Source: Acidimicrobiia bacterium (GTDB lineage: Bacteria; Actinomycetota; Acidimicrobiia; Spongiisociales; ZC4RG35). From it: a stretch of DNA of 64,000 nucleotides. Under the pieces are notes generated by a model, which saw nothing but the letters and a program-made list of their open reading frames with translations, did not search any database and was not told the origin of the DNA. Location: NCBI GenBank assembly GCA_028285585.1, contig JANQOU010000013.1:1-64000 (forward strand), given 5' to 3'. Below, one piece after another: positions 50,782 through 60,040 of this stretch (within the stretch, counting starts at the first letter, position 1; each line of letters begins with the position of its first letter). Position numbers and translations under genes: made by a program.

Positions 50782-52476
50782 ATGCGAAGCTCGGAACTGA
50801 GCCCGAAGCAACGGGAGCGCGATCTGGAACGCCTTGACAGCGAGCCACTCGATGTGCTCGTCATCGGTGGCGGCGTGACCGGAGCAGGAGCAGCCCTCGA
50901 TGCCGCGAGCCGAGGGCTCAAGGTCGGGATGGTGGAACAGCGTGACTACGCCTCCGGCACGTCGAGCCGCTCATCGAAACTCTTCCACGGCGGGCTGCGC
51001 TACCTCGAGCAGTTCGACTTCGGCTTGGTCAGAGAGGCACTCGCCGAGCGCAACCTGATGCTGGAGACGTTGTGCCCCCACCTGGCCAAGCCGGTCTCGT
51101 TCCTGTATCCGCTGAAACACCGAATCTGGGAGCGCTTCTACGTCGGGGCCGGGGTGCTGCTTTATGACCTGATGGCACGGGCCTCCGGGAGCCCGCTCCC
51201 CCGGCACCGCCACCTGTCCAAGAAGCAGATGGCGACGGTGGCCCCGTCGATCGACGGGAACGCATACGTGGGCGGCGTCCAGTATTGGGACGCTCGCGTC
51301 GACGACGCCCGGCACACCATGACGCTGGCCAGAACGGCGGCGTCTCACGGAGCTTTGATGAGCCCGAGCACCCGTGTCGTCGAGATATCCAGCGACGCAA
51401 CCGGCTGGGTCGAAGTCGGAGCGGTCGATCTCGAAGACGGTGGCCACCTCGCCGTGCAGACGAAGTCGGTGATCAACGCCACCGGGGTTTGGAGTGACGA
51501 CATCCAAGAGCTGGCCGGCAGCAACCCTTTCGATGTCGAGGCCTCAAAAGGGATTCATCTCGTCGTCCCGAGAGATACGATCCACTCCGAGACGGGGATC
51601 ATCATCCGCACCAAGGCTTCGGTTCTGTTCGTGATCCCCTGGGGCGATCAATGGATCGTGGGCACGACCGACACACCGTGGTCGCTTCGACGGGCACATC
51701 CAGCAGCGAGCAAAACCGACATCGAATACCTGCTGACCTGGGTGAACAGTGTGCTGAGCAGGCCGATCACCGAAGAGCAGGTGGTGGGGGTGTACGCCGG
51801 CCTACGGCCGCTTCTGGCCGGCGAGTCCGAGCAGACGTCGAAGCTCAGCCGCGAGCACGCAGTCACCGACGATGGCAAAGGAGTCATCTCGGTTGCGGGA
51901 GGCAAGTACACGACTTACAGGGTCATGGCCAAAGACGCTGTCGACGCGACAACGCGTTACTTGTCGGACTCTGTGCCCGAATCAAAGACAGAGTCGTTGC
52001 CACTCGTAGGTGCCGACATGAGTGCTTGGGATAGCGGACAGCCTCCTCCCGAGGCCGTCGACTCGGAAGTTCACGAGCGTCTTCTCGGCCGGTATGGCGG
52101 CAACGTCTCCGACCTATACGAGATGATCGAGGAAGAGCCCGCCATGGCGGAAAGGGTCGATACCGAAGCGCCGTACCTCGCCGCCGAGCTTCTATACGCA
52201 GCTACCCATGAGGGTGCCCTGCATCTCGACGACTTCCTCACCCGGCGGACACGGCTGTCGATCGAGACCAGAAGCCGTGGCATTGACGCGACCAAGCCGG
52301 TCGCCGATCTCGTCGCAAGCTCGCTGGGCTGGTCCGAGTCAGACAAGACCCGTGAGATCGAGCACTACACGGCGAGAGTGGACGCGGAGCTGGATTCACA
52401 ACGGCAACCAGATGACCGGACAGCCGACGCCGCTCGGATGGGTGCCCCCGACGTGCGAACCGGCGGTGCCGAGTAG
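50782..52476 (+). CDS. glpD: Glycerol-3-phosphate dehydrogenase (FAD, respiratory)
   Basis: Oxidises glycerol 3-phosphate to dihydroxyacetone phosphate and passes electrons to quinone at the inner membrane face. The 564 residues show the FAD motif VIGGGVTGAGAALDAASRG (about 31-49), SSKLFHGGLRYLEQFDFGLV, GIHLVVPR, TDTPW and the C-terminal DAO_C domain. The ATG at 50782 (a GTG two codons up is possible) follows TAAAAA by six bases. glpK and glpF are not nearby. Confidence 0.94.
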   Translation: MRSSELSPKQRERDLERLDSEPLDVLVIGGGVTGAGAALDAASRGLKVGMVEQRDYASGTSSRSSKLFHGGLRYLEQFDFGLVREALAERNLMLETLCPHLAKPVSFLYPLKHRIWERFYVGAGVLLYDLMARASGSPLPRHRHLSKKQMATVAPSIDGNAYVGGVQYWDARVDDARHTMTLARTAASHGALMSPSTRVVEISSDATGWVEVGAVDLEDGGHLAVQTKSVINATGVWSDDIQELAGSNPFDVEASKGIHLVVPRDTIHSETGIIIRTKASVLFVIPWGDQWIVGTTDTPWSLRRAHPAASKTDIEYLLTWVNSVLSRPITEEQVVGVYAGLRPLLAGESEQTSKLSREHAVTDDGKGVISVAGGKYTTYRVMAKDAVDATTRYLSDSVPESKTESLPLVGADMSAWDSGQPPPEAVDSEVHERLLGRYGGNVSDLYEMIEEEPAMAERVDTEAPYLAAELLYAATHEGALHLDDFLTRRTRLSIETRSRGIDATKPVADLVASSLGWSESDKTREIEHYTARVDAELDSQRQPDDRTADAARMGAPDVRTGGAE

Positions 52477-52482
52477 CGACCC

Positions 52483-53778
52483 TCAGTCGCTCACTTCATC
52501 ATCGGTCGGCAGAGCCTCGATGTCGAAGTTGCTTCTGGCGTTCCAGAGAATCCAGCCCACTCCCCTGTCCTCGGCTGCCTGGATGGAAAGGCGGATCTGG
52601 GCGTTTGTCCACCAGAACGCTTGCAGCCAGGGACGGAGCACCGTTCCCGGCTCCAGCCGCGGCAAAGCGTCGTCAATCGCGTCTGCCGTCACCTCGTAGG
52701 GGAAATCGTTCGGGTCGGCAAAGCCGAGCCAACCGTCTGAGTAGTGGCTCGGGTAGACCATGGGACTGACGGCATCCAGCTGGCGGGACAGCTCCTCCGG
52801 CCGCTGACCCAACCCCTGGTCGTTGGGCACCGAGACAACGATGGCGAAGATGTCGGCGCTCACCGCGCATCCGAGTGGGATCAGCTCCGACCGGGCGGCC
52901 TCGAGGAAGCCTTCGATGGCGGCTATTCGCTCGGCCTGTGACAGGTCGAGCTGCCCGCTCACCTGAGCAGTCCTCCCTGAGGGGAAGCGTACGTAGTCGA
53001 ACTGGATCTCATCGAACCCCAGCTCACAGGCTTCGACAGCCAAGTCGATGTTGTATCGCCAGGCGTCGGTCGACCTGGGGTCGACCCATCCGCCAGCCAG
53101 CTTGTCCTCTGGAAAGGCGGCCACTCGGTATGAGTCCTCGAACACCACCACTCGGGTTATGGCATAGAGGCCATGCTCATGGGCCTGGGCGATTGTCTTC
53201 ACAGGGTCGTAGAGATCAGCCACGGCACCAGACTCGTGTGCGGCTGCAACCTCGGTGTTGTAGACCACCTTCCCGCCTTCTTGCTTGGTGTCGAACACGA
53301 AGGCGTTGACTGCGGTCTTCCCGGCCAAGTCGAGCATCCTGTCAAACGCGGACTCATCACCGGCTGCATCGGCTCCGACACGAAGGGCTCTGATCGTCCT
53401 CGGCTCCAGTGAGACGTGTGTGAACCGTTCACGGGACTCCAAACTCACCTCGGTCCAACCCGGCTTGCTGACCGAGAGCAGCGAAGACGGGGAGGCCTCG
53501 ACCTCGAACATCCCGTCTTTGGACGTCACCATCTCACCTATGTCGGACGAGATCCGGACACCGGCCAAGGGCTTCAAGTCAGGCCCGATCACCCGGCCTC
53601 TGATCAGCGTCGGTGGCGGCTCGGTGGTGGTCGTTGTCTGCGACGCCGTTGTTGTGGTCGCGACCGGTGCCGTCGTGATCGAGGCTAGGGGCTCGCTGGT
53701 GCCGGGAGATGTGGCTCCGCTCGCACAGCCGGCCAGCCCGAAGCCGACGAGTGTGATGAGCAGAAGGCGCAAACGCAC
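52483..53778 (-). CDS. Lipoprotein with DUF4015-type putative glycosidase domain
   Basis: 431 residues. A lipoprotein signal peptide ends at the lipobox LAGC (Cys near 18), then a Thr-rich linker (TTTTASQTTTTTEPPP), a small carboxypeptidase-regulatory-like beta domain (about 58-115), and a TIM-barrel domain of the DUF4015/YngK-like putative glycoside hydrolase group with the motif FDEIQFDYVRFPSG. It would be anchored outside the cell membrane and act on a cell-wall or surface glycan; the substrate is unknown. The GTG at 53778 follows TACGAT by seven bases. Confidence 0.87.
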   Translation of the reverse strand: MRLRLLLITLVGFGLAGCASGATSPGTSEPLASITTAPVATTTTASQTTTTTEPPPTLIRGRVIGPDLKPLAGVRISSDIGEMVTSKDGMFEVEASPSSLLSVSKPGWTEVSLESRERFTHVSLEPRTIRALRVGADAAGDESAFDRMLDLAGKTAVNAFVFDTKQEGGKVVYNTEVAAAHESGAVADLYDPVKTIAQAHEHGLYAITRVVVFEDSYRVAAFPEDKLAGGWVDPRSTDAWRYNIDLAVEACELGFDEIQFDYVRFPSGRTAQVSGQLDLSQAERIAAIEGFLEAARSELIPLGCAVSADIFAIVVSVPNDQGLGQRPEELSRQLDAVSPMVYPSHYSDGWLGFADPNDFPYEVTADAIDDALPRLEPGTVLRPWLQAFWWTNAQIRLSIQAAEDRGVGWILWNARSNFDIEALPTDDEVSD

Positions 53779-53785
53779 CTTCAGG

Positions 53786-53791
53786 ATCGTA
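53786..53791 (-). promoter_or_regulatory. Leaderless-type -10 element for the lipoprotein gene
   Basis: TACGAT on the minus strand ends seven bases before the GTG at 53778. Confidence 0.4.
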
Positions 53792-53794
53792 TGG

Positions 53795-54247
53795 CTAAGA
53801 CCAGGCTATGGCCATGGCGGCGATGGTGAGCACGATGAGCACCGTGTCGACCGTGCCCCACGCAGCTAGACGCGATGTGGCCCTTTTGATGGCGCCCTCG
53901 TCGCCGGACTCGACAGCCTGAGCTGCGGCTTCCCCGCCGGGGGCAAAGATCACGATCCCCAGAATGGTGCCTATCACGATCATTGAAAACCCAACGGTGA
54001 CGAACCTGGTTCCGAAGCCGAATGCCTCGATGCGAAGCACCATCCACACGCCGGTCACCAGCAGCGTGATCGCCGCCGGCATGTAAACCCTGCGAGAGAA
54101 CTGTGATGTGGTCCTGAACCAGGCGGCGGTGGCCTCTGTTCCGTGTCGTGCCATCATCGCCGGTGTCACCGCCTGGACGATGTTCGTGCCCAGCCATGCG
54201 CCGGCGGCAACGATGTGAACGATCAACAGGAATTGGGTGAGGTCCAT
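53795..54247 (-). CDS. DUF2269-like four-helix membrane protein
   Basis: 150 residues with four transmembrane helices, an early AAGAWLGTNIVQ motif in helix 1 and a helix-2 start after FSRRVYMPAA, matching the DUF2269 family of predicted integral membrane proteins. The function is unknown; conserved His and Trp residues hint at a haem or metal link, but that is only a suggestion. The ATG at 54247 follows TAGGTT by eight bases. It is divergent from the next membrane protein gene. Confidence 0.75.
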   Translation of the reverse strand: MDLTQFLLIVHIVAAGAWLGTNIVQAVTPAMMARHGTEATAAWFRTTSQFSRRVYMPAAITLLVTGVWMVLRIEAFGFGTRFVTVGFSMIVIGTILGIVIFAPGGEAAAQAVESGDEGAIKRATSRLAAWGTVDTVLIVLTIAAMAIAWS

Positions 54248-54255
54248 GGCCGGCC

Positions 54256-54261
54256 AACCTA
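54256..54261 (-). promoter_or_regulatory. Leaderless-type -10 element for the DUF2269-like gene
   Basis: TAGGTT on the minus strand ends eight bases before the ATG at 54247. Confidence 0.35.
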
Positions 54262-54292
54262 ATCCGACGTTCTCATTCATGCCTGGCAGCCG

Positions 54293-54298
54293 TACGAT
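54293..54298 (+). promoter_or_regulatory. Leaderless-type -10 element for the 124-residue membrane protein gene
   Basis: TACGAT ends eight bases before the GTG at 54307. Confidence 0.4.
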
Positions 54299-54306
54299 CT
54301 GAGACG

Positions 54307-54681
54307 GTGGCACCCGTCAACGAAGCACCTGGCTGCAAAGACTCGGCAATAGCCACGGGCTTGATGCTCGGGGTAGCTGTGGTGTTCATGGCCACGGGCC
54401 TCACCCTGACCAACCAGACGGACTGTGTTGGTAGCTGCGAGGTCGTCGGGCTGACGTTGCTCTATGCGGGTGGGCCGATCTCTGCCGCGCTCGGCGTCTT
54501 TCTCGGCTGGGTGTTGATTGCCTGGCCGCTAGAGATCACCTTCTGGGTCGTTCTGGGGTTTCTGTCGGCTTCATGGGCGGGCCGTCGTGACCGGGGGGTT
54601 CTCGGAGTAGCCCTCATCTTGATCCTCATCGCCCTGGCCTATGGACTAGTCCTCTCGCGACTGGTGGAATTAGCCCTGTAG
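54307..54681 (+). CDS. Membrane protein, function unknown
   Basis: 124 residues with three to four hydrophobic helices (from LMLGVAVVFMATGL to VALILILIALAYGLVL) and an extracytoplasmic loop with two cysteines (DCVGSC) that could form a disulfide. No family is recognised. The start is a GTG. It lies 33 bases before the secreted protein gene and runs in the same direction. Confidence 0.65.
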   Translation: MAPVNEAPGCKDSAIATGLMLGVAVVFMATGLTLTNQTDCVGSCEVVGLTLLYAGGPISAALGVFLGWVLIAWPLEITFWVVLGFLSASWAGRRDRGVLGVALILILIALAYGLVLSRLVELAL

Positions 54682-54714
54682 CCGACATCGTTGCCCACTT
54701 AGCGTGATAGGCGA

Positions 54715-55080
54715 ATGCAAAGCGTGATATCGACATCGACACGACTCTTTCGTCTTCTGGGGCTGGGTCTGGCCGCGGCGACACTCGTCGCCGCCACAAC
54801 GGCTGCAACCACCCAGTTCCAGGCGGCTTCACCGGGCTCGGAGCTCGAGCTGGTGGGTGGAACGGGGGCCCTGGTCGAGGTCGTGCAGGGTCAGGAGACT
54901 GTGCTCTGGACGGCCTTGGCAGGAACCGTGAGCAACATCACGACTCTGGGGTGGCCGACATCGGACGGCGTCCATGAGCTGGGCGGCGCACTGACCATCG
55001 AGCGGCCTGCCAACGGCCAGGCCGGCATCGTCGACTTCGGTGACAGGCCGATGTCGATGCGCTTCGACCTCAACCGCTGA
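54715..55080 (+). CDS. Exported protein, function unknown
   Basis: 121 residues. A basic N-terminus and a hydrophobic stretch (about 10-33, LFRLLGLGLAAATLVAAT core) form a signal peptide or anchor. The rest is a small beta-rich domain with GTGALVEV and VSNITTLGW strands. No family is recognised. It may be cotranscribed with the membrane protein before it. Its stop lies 10 bases from the palindromic repeat locus at 55.1 kb. Confidence 0.6.
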   Translation: MQSVISTSTRLFRLLGLGLAAATLVAATTAATTQFQAASPGSELELVGGTGALVEVVQGQETVLWTALAGTVSNITTLGWPTSDGVHELGGALTIERPANGQAGIVDFGDRPMSMRFDLNR

Positions 55081-55090
55081 CCGACACTCG

Positions 55091-55140
55091 TTGCTATAGC
55101 AAGGCGTCGCGCCAGGCGACACGCGTTGCTATAGCAACGC
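55091..55140. repeat. Compound intergenic repeat with TTGCTATAGCAA palindromes (locus 2)
   Basis: TTGCTATAGCAA at 55091-55102, then a GC-rich hairpin GTCGC-GCCAG-GCGAC (55106-55120), then the 18-bp palindrome GCGTTGCTATAGCAACGC (55123-55140). It sits between the convergent exported-protein and M16 peptidase genes. The layout (palindrome, GC-rich inverted segment, palindrome) parallels locus 1 at 25.3 kb. Confidence 0.85.
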
Positions 55141-55152
55141 TGCCATTCGGTC

Positions 55153-56409
55153 TCAGACTGGGAGGTATTCCTCCAGATCGGAGGCCTCGAATGGGCCGAC
55201 GGCACCGATCATTCGCTTCTCCGCTCCGTATAGATCAGCGGCCACCGCCTTGATGTCGTCGAGGTCGATCGACTCCAGCTTGTCCAAACGCTCGCCCACC
55301 GAGAGATGTGGCATTCCCGAAAGCTCGTCGCGGCCCAGGCGGACCATGCGGCTGTTGGCATCCTCCATCGACAACGCCAAACCACCTCTCATCGAGCCTT
55401 TGGCCCGCTCCAACTCTTCAGCCGTGATCCCGTAGGCAACCACCTTCGCCAGCTCCTCGCGAATGATGTTGAGGGCCGTGTCGGTCTGCGAGGGTGTGGT
55501 CCCCACGTAGACACCCCACGCCCCGTTGTCGGCGTAGGCGAGCTTGAAGCCGTAGACGGCGTAGGCAAGACCGCGTTCCTCCCGCACCTCGCGGAACAGA
55601 CGCGAGGACATCCCCGATCCCATCACGTGGTTGAGGATCTCGAAGGCCCAGCGCCGCTCGTCGGAGCGATCGAGGCCCGGGCCACCGATGACAATGTGAG
55701 CCTGCTCGGTCTCTCTGGTCTTCACGTGCACCTTGGGCTCGGCCATCACCGGGGTGTGATCGTGATCCACGACATCTCCACCCCAGTCGGCGAAACGCTC
55801 ACCGATCATCCCCACCAGGTCACCGTGATCGACCGACCCGGCTGCTGCCACGACCATGGACCCCGCCCCATATCGACGCTTCCAGTACCCGGCTATCTCG
55901 TCTCGGGAGACACCCCTGATGGAGTCACGAGTACCCAACACCGGATCGGCGAGGTCATGCCCGGCGAAGACGGCAGTGGTGAATCTCTCGAAGGCGACAT
56001 CGTTGGGATCGTCCTCGTACATGTTGATCTCTTCGATGACCACTTGGCGCTCGGCGTCTATCTCGTTGCTACGGAACGCGGGTCGCTGAATGATCTCGGA
56101 CAAGACGTCGAGCCCCGTTTCCAGGCTTTGGTCGAGAAGCCGCGCCCAGTAGCAAGTCGCCTCTTTGGAGGTGAAGGCATTCGACTCCGCTCCTATCGCG
56201 TCGAAGGTCTCCGACACCTCGCGTGCCGGCATGTCCTCAGACCCTTTGAATAGAAGATGCTCGAGGAAATGGGAGATCCCGGCTTCGTTGCCGTTCTCGT
56301 CACGACTGCCGGTGTCGACCCAGCAGCCGACGGCCACCGAGCGAAGGGACGGCATTGACTCGGTGATGACTCGAAGCCCGTTGGGCAGGGTTGTGAGGTC
56401 GTAGTGCAC
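55153..56409 (-). CDS. M16-family zinc metallopeptidase
   Basis: 418 residues of the M16B (mitochondrial-processing-peptidase-like) family. The inverted zinc motif HFLEH is at about 47-51, followed by the downstream Glu in VIEEINMYEDDP; the second half is the non-catalytic repeat (FRSNEIDAE to SRLFREVREERGLAY). There is no signal peptide. Such enzymes cut peptides in a closed chamber; in actinobacteria the gene is often next to pnp, which is absent here. The GTG at 56409 follows TACCCT by six bases. Confidence 0.93.
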   Translation of the reverse strand: MHYDLTTLPNGLRVITESMPSLRSVAVGCWVDTGSRDENGNEAGISHFLEHLLFKGSEDMPAREVSETFDAIGAESNAFTSKEATCYWARLLDQSLETGLDVLSEIIQRPAFRSNEIDAERQVVIEEINMYEDDPNDVAFERFTTAVFAGHDLADPVLGTRDSIRGVSRDEIAGYWKRRYGAGSMVVAAAGSVDHGDLVGMIGERFADWGGDVVDHDHTPVMAEPKVHVKTRETEQAHIVIGGPGLDRSDERRWAFEILNHVMGSGMSSRLFREVREERGLAYAVYGFKLAYADNGAWGVYVGTTPSQTDTALNIIREELAKVVAYGITAEELERAKGSMRGGLALSMEDANSRMVRLGRDELSGMPHLSVGERLDKLESIDLDDIKAVAADLYGAEKRMIGAVGPFEASDLEEYLPV

Positions 56410-56440
56410 CCGGGCAGGGTATTACGCCCCCGCCGGTGTG

Positions 56441-57898
56441 TTAGCTGCGAACCGCGCTCAGATCCGACGTGAGCATTGTCGCCCACAGTTTGATCCCGTA
56501 CCAAAGGTTGCCGATTCTCAGGTTCTCGTCAGGTGCGTGCTGGTTGTTGTCGTGATTGGCGATGGGAAGCATGGCAACCGGAGCGCCGAGAAGATCCTCG
56601 AACAGATACAACGGGATCGAGCCGCCAAAGGTGGGCAGAGCGATCACGTCTTCTCCTGAAGCTTCCCGGGCCACCTCAACCATCGCGAGCGCCAGAGGCG
56701 AGTCGAGTGGGATCCGACCAGCCCGGTAGCCACCAACGTCTCGCTTCATAGTGACCAGGCGCCGGGACCGACGACGCTCGGCTGCCGTCGGCTCACGGTC
56801 GAGAACCACATACCCAGCCTGCTCCAGATGCCGCTCCACCCGATCCAGCATTCGGTCCGGGACGTCCCCGGCCGCGAGGCGGATGTCGACGGAGGCCGAC
56901 GCCTCGGACGGGATGGCGTTTCTGGCACCAGACCCCACCTCGGAAGCCCTGATGCCGCGAACGTTGAAGCTGGGGTACATGAGCGACTCCGCATAGCTGG
57001 GATACGCATCGTCCGACCCAGAGAACCCCAGGCTCCCTTCGAGCAGGTCCTCGACTGCGGGCAATGCCTCTATCGCCTTGATGTCGGCGCTGGAGATCGG
57101 CCATGTGTCGTCGTAGAACCCCTCGATCACAACTCTTCCTGTTTCGTCTTTGCAAGACGCAAGGAAGTGAGCCAGCTCGAAAGCGGGGTTGGGAACCCAG
57201 TTGCCGTAGTGACCGGAGTGCAACTCCCTCTCCGGCCCGTAGAACGTGAGATCGAATCCGGCGAAGCCTCGGCAACCGAAGACCACCTGAGGAGTGCCGC
57301 TCTGATGAACCGGCCCGTCGCAGAGGAGCCAGGCGTCGGCCTCGAGGCGGCCGGCCAGTTCTTCCATGTATCGGGCGAGGTTTGGGCTTCCCGACTCTTC
57401 CTCCCCCTCGAAGAGGAAGACGAGATCGACCGTGCGCTCCAGTTCGGCTATCGCGTCGAGGGCTGCCGTGATGGCTGCCAGGGGTGCTTTGTCGTCCGAA
57501 GCTCCTCTGGCGTAGATCCGCCATTCCGAGTCGACATCGTTCGACACATCGACCTCGCTGTCACCATCGAGAATGGTCGGGGCGAAGGGCGGGAACGTCC
57601 AGTTCTCAGGATGCACGGGCTGGCCGTCGTAGTGGACGTACACGCCGATCGTGGCCGTCGGGTTGTCACAACGAAGCTCCCCGATCACTACCGGCGACGC
57701 CCCGTCCAGCTGGACCACTTCCATGGTGGCTCCTCTCGACTCGAAGCGAGCCACGATCTCGTCGGCGTTTCGTTGGAGATCGGCGACGGATCCGGTCACA
57801 TTGGGGATGGCGAGAAGATCGGCGAACTCTCCGACGATCGCGGACCCGTTGCCTCGGATGTGCCTGTCGACGGCTTCATGTGCGGGTGACGATGCCAT
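56441..57898 (-). CDS. M20-family metallopeptidase (dipeptidase-like)
   Basis: 485 residues of the M20/ArgE-DapE-CPG2 family. Metal ligands fall at VYVHYDGQP (His-x-Asp), GASDDKAP, FEGEEESGSP (catalytic Glu and ligand) and LLCDGP; the dimerisation insert (GPERELHSGHYG) follows. It is closest in layout to cytosolic non-specific dipeptidase-like hydrolases; the substrate is unknown. The ATG at 57898 follows TACGAT by six bases. The gene ahead of it, the VWA protein gene at 57953, is divergent. Confidence 0.93.
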   Translation of the reverse strand: MASSPAHEAVDRHIRGNGSAIVGEFADLLAIPNVTGSVADLQRNADEIVARFESRGATMEVVQLDGASPVVIGELRCDNPTATIGVYVHYDGQPVHPENWTFPPFAPTILDGDSEVDVSNDVDSEWRIYARGASDDKAPLAAITAALDAIAELERTVDLVFLFEGEEESGSPNLARYMEELAGRLEADAWLLCDGPVHQSGTPQVVFGCRGFAGFDLTFYGPERELHSGHYGNWVPNPAFELAHFLASCKDETGRVVIEGFYDDTWPISSADIKAIEALPAVEDLLEGSLGFSGSDDAYPSYAESLMYPSFNVRGIRASEVGSGARNAIPSEASASVDIRLAAGDVPDRMLDRVERHLEQAGYVVLDREPTAAERRRSRRLVTMKRDVGGYRAGRIPLDSPLALAMVEVAREASGEDVIALPTFGGSIPLYLFEDLLGAPVAMLPIANHDNNQHAPDENLRIGNLWYGIKLWATMLTSDLSAVRS

Positions 57899-57904
57899 GA
57901 GGCG

Positions 57905-57910
57905 ATCGTA
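57905..57910 (-). promoter_or_regulatory. Leaderless-type -10 element for the M20 peptidase gene
   Basis: TACGAT on the minus strand ends six bases before the ATG at 57898. Confidence 0.45.
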
Positions 57911-57952
57911 GGTCGATTTCGTCTTGACAAGTCGTGAGACAATGGGCGGCCT

Positions 57953-60040
57953 ATGCGCGGACGCGACCAGACGTTCCTAGCCGACCTGATAGGGCCAGAG
58001 GACCAGGCCATCGAGGCCGTGGTCAATCGCTATCAGCGGGTCGCTCCGGCAGTCACCAGATTGGCGCGAAGCCTGTCAGAGAACCCCAACCTCCGAGTCC
58101 GGCTCGGGTCCGAGGCCGCAGCGTCAGAAGACGAGATCGTCTGCGACCCTCGTATCTTCCAGGCCGCCTATCACCGCAACGCACCCGTGACACCCGACGA
58201 AGTGGCTCTGGCGTCTGCGCTACACGAGGTCATGCATCTCGTCTCGACCAACCTCGACGAGACAAGAGAGCTTCCCGACGACTGGCCGATCGAAGGCGAG
58301 GTCGCCGAAGGCGTCGAGTTGGACCTGCTGGAAGCGTTGGAGAGAACGGACCGGCCGGTCGCCGAAGTCCTCTTCTTCAGTCTTGAAGACGCCAGGCAAG
58401 AGGTCCAGGGGCTCGCCTCGTATCCGGGTGCTCGATCCGTGCTGCAAGACCTCTACTTGTCCTCGCTCAGCCAGGCGATCTCCAAGTCGGGAGCGCTGAG
58501 CCAATTCGTGCTCGGCTGCTTCCTGCTCACAGGCGGCTACGTGGAGCGGGAAGTCTTGGAGACGAGGTTCGAGGCCCGAGCCGCCGTCGCTCTTGACGAC
58601 GCCACTGAACACTGCAAGATGGCGTCGGAGACCGACGACCCCTGGTATGTGGCCCAGCTGGCTCTGGAACTGGAAGCCATTGCACGAGCCAACGGGCTGA
58701 TCACCGAGGTCCCGGGCACCGCCACCAACGCTCAACGCAAACTCGCCGGTGAGGCTGATGCCGAGAAGGCCGCGCAGGGTGTCGATTCGGTGCGAATGGT
58801 CTCACCGATCGTCGCCGACGCAGACTCGTATCAGGACACACGACGCGCCGCAGAGTCGAGATCGGGAGCGTCCGACAAGAAGGGTGCCTCGGAGACGGCA
58901 GGAGACGAGTCGACCGATCAGTTGCTGCGAGTCAGCCAAGCCCCCGAGGTGTATCTGCCCACTGGGCAGGGCGGGAAGCTTCTTGTGACGCCTATCCCCT
59001 CTACGTTCTCCACCTTCGGCAAAGAAGGCTTGGAGGCCATCGATGCCGCCGCCAAGAGATGGGAAGTGGCTCAGCGACGGGTCTCCGGCGAGCTGTTCCC
59101 TCTCTTCGCAGCCAACCAGCGTCGCGGCTTGCGGTCCGGCTTCGACCAGGGTGACGTCTCGCCCCATGCCGCTCTCTTCATCGGTGCCGGCCTCTACCAG
59201 CGTCTCTATGAGCGCCGGGCTTCGCGAACCCGCAGGCGGTACGCGGTCTCGCTCCTCGTTGATGCGTCCGCGTCGATGCTCAGCCCGGGTAGAGGCCGGG
59301 GCCCAGGCACGGCTTGGGCGATGTCCGCAGCTCTTCTCGGGGCCTGGACCATGGCGCGTCTGTGCGACGAGCTTCAGATCGACTTCGAGGTTGCTTTGTT
59401 CAATCGCGGCTTCGCCGCACGACCCGGAGACACAGAGGACTCCTACCGAAAAGCGCGCTCCGCCGCCACGGCCGGCCTTCGACAAACCCAAGGGACGGCG
59501 GCAGACCGCCTGACCACCACGGTCAACCACTACCTGGTGAAGGCCTTCGACCGACGATGGAGAGACAGCCAGCAGACGCTTGCCGGCCTGTTCCTCACCG
59601 CTCAAGACCCTCGCCGAGCAGCTGCCATGGCCCGGCGCAACCCCGGGAGCGCGCCACCGGTCTCACTCTTCGAGAAGGCTGCAAATGTCGACGAGTTCAA
59701 CGTGATCCACGCATCAGAGCGCATGGCGCGCCTGGGTGCAGACGTGCGGATCCTGATGGTCCTCGCCGACGGGATGACACGAGGCTCCCTCGATGCTCTC
59801 ACCGAGTCGGTGTCAGCGGTTGAATCGACCGGCACCACCGTGATCGGCATAGGGATCGGCGATCACACCGTGGACGAGGCCTACGGCAGGCACGAGGTGG
59901 TGGAACAACCGGAGAGGCTCGCCAACGCGATGATCGACGGCACCCGCCATGCCCTCCGCCGCAGTCTCGCCATGTCGGGGCTGGACGGCTGGTGGATCAA
60001 GGTTTCGGAATATCAATCCAAGGAGAAAGCAATTGCCTGA
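57953..60040 (+). CDS. CobT-like VWA-domain protein
   Basis: 695 residues. The N-terminal half has a HEVMH motif (about 92-96) and a helical region with SLEDARQEVQGL, resembling the N-terminus of cobaltochelatase CobT-like proteins. A charged linker follows (about 280-320). The C-terminal 260 residues are a von Willebrand A domain with MIDAS motif VDASASM (about 439-445), GTTVIGIGIGD and conserved metal-site threonines. It overlaps the AAA+ gene by 8 bases, the classic VWA/MoxR pairing. No CobN is nearby, so cobalt insertion is unproven; a metal-insertion or remodelling role is inferred. Confidence 0.85.
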   Translation: MRGRDQTFLADLIGPEDQAIEAVVNRYQRVAPAVTRLARSLSENPNLRVRLGSEAAASEDEIVCDPRIFQAAYHRNAPVTPDEVALASALHEVMHLVSTNLDETRELPDDWPIEGEVAEGVELDLLEALERTDRPVAEVLFFSLEDARQEVQGLASYPGARSVLQDLYLSSLSQAISKSGALSQFVLGCFLLTGGYVEREVLETRFEARAAVALDDATEHCKMASETDDPWYVAQLALELEAIARANGLITEVPGTATNAQRKLAGEADAEKAAQGVDSVRMVSPIVADADSYQDTRRAAESRSGASDKKGASETAGDESTDQLLRVSQAPEVYLPTGQGGKLLVTPIPSTFSTFGKEGLEAIDAAAKRWEVAQRRVSGELFPLFAANQRRGLRSGFDQGDVSPHAALFIGAGLYQRLYERRASRTRRRYAVSLLVDASASMLSPGRGRGPGTAWAMSAALLGAWTMARLCDELQIDFEVALFNRGFAARPGDTEDSYRKARSAATAGLRQTQGTAADRLTTTVNHYLVKAFDRRWRDSQQTLAGLFLTAQDPRRAAAMARRNPGSAPPVSLFEKAANVDEFNVIHASERMARLGADVRILMVLADGMTRGSLDALTESVSAVESTGTTVIGIGIGDHTVDEAYGRHEVVEQPERLANAMIDGTRHALRRSLAMSGLDGWWIKVSEYQSKEKAIA

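Noticed and set aside
57924-57943. TTGACA and GACAAT before the VWA gene as a sigma-70-type promoter
   Set aside because: Only 8 bases separate the two hexamers; 16-18 would be needed.
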